Shown: piece after piece, positions 61,104-64,000 of the stretch
Position numbering within the stretch: position 1 is the first letter of the stretch
Layout of the letters: each line of letters begins with the position of its first letter
Assembly (NCBI GenBank): GCA_002394665.1
Contig: DGUL01000002.1
Coordinates: 26,986 to 90,985 of the forward strand
Reading direction: 5' to 3'
DNA length: 64,000 nucleotides
Source: Rickettsiales bacterium UBA4311
Lineage (GTDB): Bacteria; Pseudomonadota; Alphaproteobacteria; Rickettsiales; Deianiraeaceae
Notes under the pieces: generated by a model
Database searches by the model: none
What the model was told of the DNA's origin: nothing
Seen by the model: the letters and a program-made list of their open reading frames with translations, nothing else
Position numbers and translations under genes: made by a program

Positions 61104-63059
61104 ATGTCCATAGAGAATGGTAAAACTAGCAACAATGAATTTATTTTAACTGGTACTATCTTGGGACAAGAAGACAAAAACAAGGTTATTGAAAAAATGC
61201 GAAAACAATATGCAAAGCGAGATGATCTTGCAAAAATGTCGTTTGAATTAGCAACAAAAGACACGAAACAGCGATCTTTTGACAGCGCCAATGAATTGCA
61301 ACAATTTTTAGAAACACACACACAACAATATATTAAACAATACGATCCAATAAATATGATGGCCACCTTTGAAGAAGCAGAAGAAGATGAAAATAAAATA
61401 ATATCCCCAGATATGGCTTCTGATTTTGAAAAAATAGTGCCAACACAAAGCAACGATGCCTCAATAAGATATGATGATATAACTCGCATAGATGATTATA
61501 TCAAATTCGCCAAAACACGTAGCGAAAGCTTCGAAAAACAAATGAAATCACAGAAAAAAATATTGGCTGATCTTAAAACTGAACAAGAAAAATGCAAAAA
61601 AACCTACCAAAATTTCAACCAGAAACTACAAAAAGCAAATCAAGCATTCATTACTGCATTCCAAAAATGCAAAACAACATCGGCCATATTAAATAATGCA
61701 AGAACAGAAAACAACCCCACGGCGATAACAAAAGCACGAGAACAACTAAAAAAAGACATTGTAGTAGCACACAAAATGAAACAACAACGCGACAACTTAT
61801 CGACACAGCTAAATGCCGTGCAAACAGCATACACCATTGCAACACGTACACACAACAACATTTTAAAAGAGTATAACTCGAACGAAGACAACAAAAAACT
61901 TGCGGACAAACTTGTGGAAAAATACAGTGATGTCGCCAAAAACTTAAAACAACAACGTGAAAATATCTTGCAACAAGCCAGCAAAGACGCAAAAGATACA
62001 ATATCAGCAATGGACTCCGTCGGTAAGCAAATGAATCCAGAAGCACGAAGTCGAACGTTCCAAACACACTTATTCATAGAAACCCAAAAAATATATGATT
62101 ATTATTTAAACTTGAGGAAAAAGAATAATGCAACACTAACAAACGCCAAACAAAAACAAAACACACTCAAACAACAAGAATTAGAATTGCAAAAAATCGA
62201 CAAACAAATAGCAGAAAACAGACAGCAAATTCAACAGTCAATAACGTACGAGCCAAGTTTAATAGCTAAAATAAATCAAGCAAAAGAAGATCTATCAAAA
62301 AACAAAAATCCAAATGAGCAACAATTACAAACATACAGCAAGATGTCAGAAGAATATAGACAACTCAAACAAAAATACCATACATTAACAAACCAAAACC
62401 AACAACTGGAAGAACAACGTGCACGTTTGAAATATGACTTACAACCGGAAAGTCAAAAGCAACAAACAACGGCATTACAAGAAGAAAAAGAACTACAAGC
62501 TTTTCTTGACGCTCCAACAGAAGAAGAAAAACAGTCGGCACAAATACAGGCATACCAAGCAGAACATAAAGAATGGCTTAAAAATTTTTACAATTCACAG
62601 CAAAAAAAATATACATACGAAGCATACATACAAAATAAAAAAAAATCAGAGGCTTCCAACTCGCTGAATACAAATCTTCAACCACAAATACAACAACAGA
62701 AACAAAATGTTGAAAACAAACCGTTTAACAATTACTTCTATCGTCGTCAGTATTATTCCAATTACCTCAAAAGTACGCCATCATCATCAAAATCTACAAC
62801 ACAACAAAGCATAAATACAAGCAGTAAACACAGCATTTATAATAGATACATGCCAGCATATTTAAAACTTAACAACCAACAACCACAAGTAAATTTACAA
62901 CAATACCATAAATATAGAATACTTCGCGGGCAAAACAACAATTTAAATATCAACATCCAACCACAAACAAAAGGGGCACAACCAAATTACTTCCAGTCAT
63001 ATCGATCCTACCTTTCCAGAATAACGTCAAAAGGAACAAGCAATGGCTGGATACGATAA
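61104..63059 (+). CDS. Large coiled-coil Gln/Asn/Lys-rich hypothetical protein
   Basis: This 651-residue protein has a long helical rod, about residues 150-510 (for example TLKQQELELQKIDKQIAENR, YRQLKQKYHTLTNQNQQLEE). The C-terminal 130 residues are rich in Tyr, Gln and Asn with YxxYL-type repeats (NNYFYRRQYYSNYLKS, YNRYMPAYLKL, YFQSYRSYLS). There is no signal peptide or membrane helix. No family is recognised. The Tyr/Gln tail is striking and could be a disordered effector or surface-linked segment; this is speculation. Confidence 0.65.
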   Translation: MSIENGKTSNNEFILTGTILGQEDKNKVIEKMRKQYAKRDDLAKMSFELATKDTKQRSFDSANELQQFLETHTQQYIKQYDPINMMATFEEAEEDENKIISPDMASDFEKIVPTQSNDASIRYDDITRIDDYIKFAKTRSESFEKQMKSQKKILADLKTEQEKCKKTYQNFNQKLQKANQAFITAFQKCKTTSAILNNARTENNPTAITKAREQLKKDIVVAHKMKQQRDNLSTQLNAVQTAYTIATRTHNNILKEYNSNEDNKKLADKLVEKYSDVAKNLKQQRENILQQASKDAKDTISAMDSVGKQMNPEARSRTFQTHLFIETQKIYDYYLNLRKKNNATLTNAKQKQNTLKQQELELQKIDKQIAENRQQIQQSITYEPSLIAKINQAKEDLSKNKNPNEQQLQTYSKMSEEYRQLKQKYHTLTNQNQQLEEQRARLKYDLQPESQKQQTTALQEEKELQAFLDAPTEEEKQSAQIQAYQAEHKEWLKNFYNSQQKKYTYEAYIQNKKKSEASNSLNTNLQPQIQQQKQNVENKPFNNYFYRRQYYSNYLKSTPSSSKSTTQQSINTSSKHSIYNRYMPAYLKLNNQQPQVNLQQYHKYRILRGQNNNLNINIQPQTKGAQPNYFQSYRSYLSRITSKGTSNGWIR

Positions 63060-63113
63060 TTTTAGTTTTTGTTGCTTTTTAGAAAAAATAAAATTCATTT
63101 TTAGCAGAATTCA

Positions 63114-63893
63114 ATGCCAAAAATCGTAGCCGTGGTAAATCAAAAAGGAGGGGTTGGAAAGACAACAACCGTTATAAATCTTGCTACATCTCTGGCAGCA
63201 ATAGGACAAAAGATTTTGGTTATAGACCTTGACCCCCAAGGCAACGCAAGCACGGGGTTTGGAATAGAAAAGGAAGAAAGAGAAAAAAGTGTTTACGAAC
63301 TAATGATTGATGATGCATTGAAAGTTGATGACTGCACCTATGAAACAGATGTTGAAGGTCTTTATTTAATTCCGGCGACTATGGATTTGGCAGCGGCAGA
63401 AGTAGAATTATACGAGACAAAAAATAAACAATTTTGTTTGAAAAGAAAGATAGAAAATGAGATTTCACAATACGATTTTGTAATTATAGATTGTCCGCCA
63501 TCGCTTGGAATGCTAACTATCAACGCAATGTGTGCGTCAAATACAATTTTAATTCCAATGCAATGTGAATTTTTTGCAATTGAAGGGCTTTCTCACTTAA
63601 TGAAAACATACGGAGAAATTAAAAAAGGTTTAAACAAAACACTTGAAATTGAAGGTTTGTTGCTGACTATGTATGATCCGCGTAATAAACTGACAAAGCA
63701 AGTTGAAGACGACGTCAGGGGGTTTTTGAAAGAAAAAGTTTATGAAACTGTTATACCTCGTAATGTTAAGGTCAGTGAGGCACCTTCGCACGGCAAACCT
63801 GTTATAGTTCACGATATAGATTGTGCTGGATCAAGAGCATATATTAACCTTGCAAAAGAAGTAATTAAAAGAAATAATATTGAACTAAAATAA
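63114..63893 (+). CDS. parA: Chromosome-partitioning ATPase ParA
   Basis: This 259-residue deviant-Walker ATPase moves ParB-bound origins. It has VVNQKGGVGKTTTVINLATS (Walker A), VIDLDPQGNASTGFG, FVIIDCPPSLGMLTINAM (Walker B), and the ending VIPRNVKVSEAPSHGKPV typical of chromosomal Soj/ParA. No parB follows before the window edge; the GC-rich repeat comes next. Confidence 0.96.
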   Translation: MPKIVAVVNQKGGVGKTTTVINLATSLAAIGQKILVIDLDPQGNASTGFGIEKEEREKSVYELMIDDALKVDDCTYETDVEGLYLIPATMDLAAAEVELYETKNKQFCLKRKIENEISQYDFVIIDCPPSLGMLTINAMCASNTILIPMQCEFFAIEGLSHLMKTYGEIKKGLNKTLEIEGLLLTMYDPRNKLTKQVEDDVRGFLKEKVYETVIPRNVKVSEAPSHGKPVIVHDIDCAGSRAYINLAKEVIKRNNIELK

Positions 63894-63965
63894 TAATACC
63901 CATATCGTCGTAAATGGAAAGTTTGCTCTATAATACTTAAATAAAAGATATCTTGCGAAACTCCT

Positions 63966-64000
63966 TCCCGCCCCACTCCCGTTGGTCGCTCCCACCCCAT
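63966..64000. repeat. Second copy of the GC-rich dispersed repeat (cut by window edge)
   Basis: The last 35 bases match 20243-20277 at 32 of 35 positions. The hairpin part seen in the first copy would lie just past the window edge. Confidence 0.9.

Overview
The window is AT-rich, gene-dense bacterial chromosome. The genes point to a Gram-negative, probably host-associated alphaproteobacterium. The evidence is separate rpoB and rpoC genes, LPS genes (lpxC, lpxK), yajC, yidC, bamE, a relic of an eukaryote-like (type B) IleRS such as Rickettsiales carry, and a lone NlpC/P60 peptidase of the kind found in alphaproteobacterial gene transfer agents. Scattered operons (an isolated atpG, ftsA-ftsZ without neighbours), several decayed genes and large low-complexity or coiled-coil proteins suggest genome reduction in an intracellular or symbiotic lifestyle. 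The exact lineage (Rickettsiales, Holosporales or a relative) is inference.

Layout. 1-4.5 kb: LysE-type exporter (partial), tRNA-His, tRNA-Lys, yajC, an amidase, dnaJ. 4.8-15 kb: the rplK-rplA-rplJ-rplL-rpoB-rpoC operon on the minus strand. 15-20 kb: a truncated ileS remnant, lpxC, a putative CE-clan cysteine peptidase, a strongly divergent phosphoglycerate kinase, a GTA-like peptidase and a GC-rich hairpin repeat whose sister copy lies at the right window edge. 20.5-28 kb: dksA-like, yidC, rpsF-rpsR-rplI-dusB, rsmD-rpoZ, a small secreted Cys peptide, mazG and an HsdS remnant. 28-38 kb: rlmE, an acidic membrane protein, ftsA-ftsZ, a uracil-DNA glycosylase, an outer-membrane barrel, and lpxK with two membrane proteins. 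37.6-41 kb: accessory region with a second putative CE-clan peptidase and a DNA methyltransferase-HNH gene broken in two, with an ImmA/IrrE metallopeptidase plus membrane-protein pair lying between the halves. 41-49.5 kb: tRNA-Gln, tmk, DsbA-like, OMP barrel, an unexpected class I HMG-CoA reductase, ftsH, tsaD. 49.4-58 kb: accessory region with a tandem-repeat protein, tRNA-Leu followed at once by an EcoRI-like adenine methyltransferase, rnpB (RNase P RNA), an HU protein, atpG, and a two-gene BcgI-like restriction-modification system carrying GA-dinucleotide tracts in both genes. 58-64 kb: bamE, a quinone oxidoreductase, an MFS transporter, a 651-residue coiled-coil protein, parA.

The most interesting points are the BcgI-like system that could be phase-variable through its (GA)n tracts, the two candidate Ulp/YopJ-like effector peptidases, the ImmA cassette inside a methyltransferase gene, the HMG-CoA reductase, the PGK that has lost most substrate-binding residues, and the truncated ileS.
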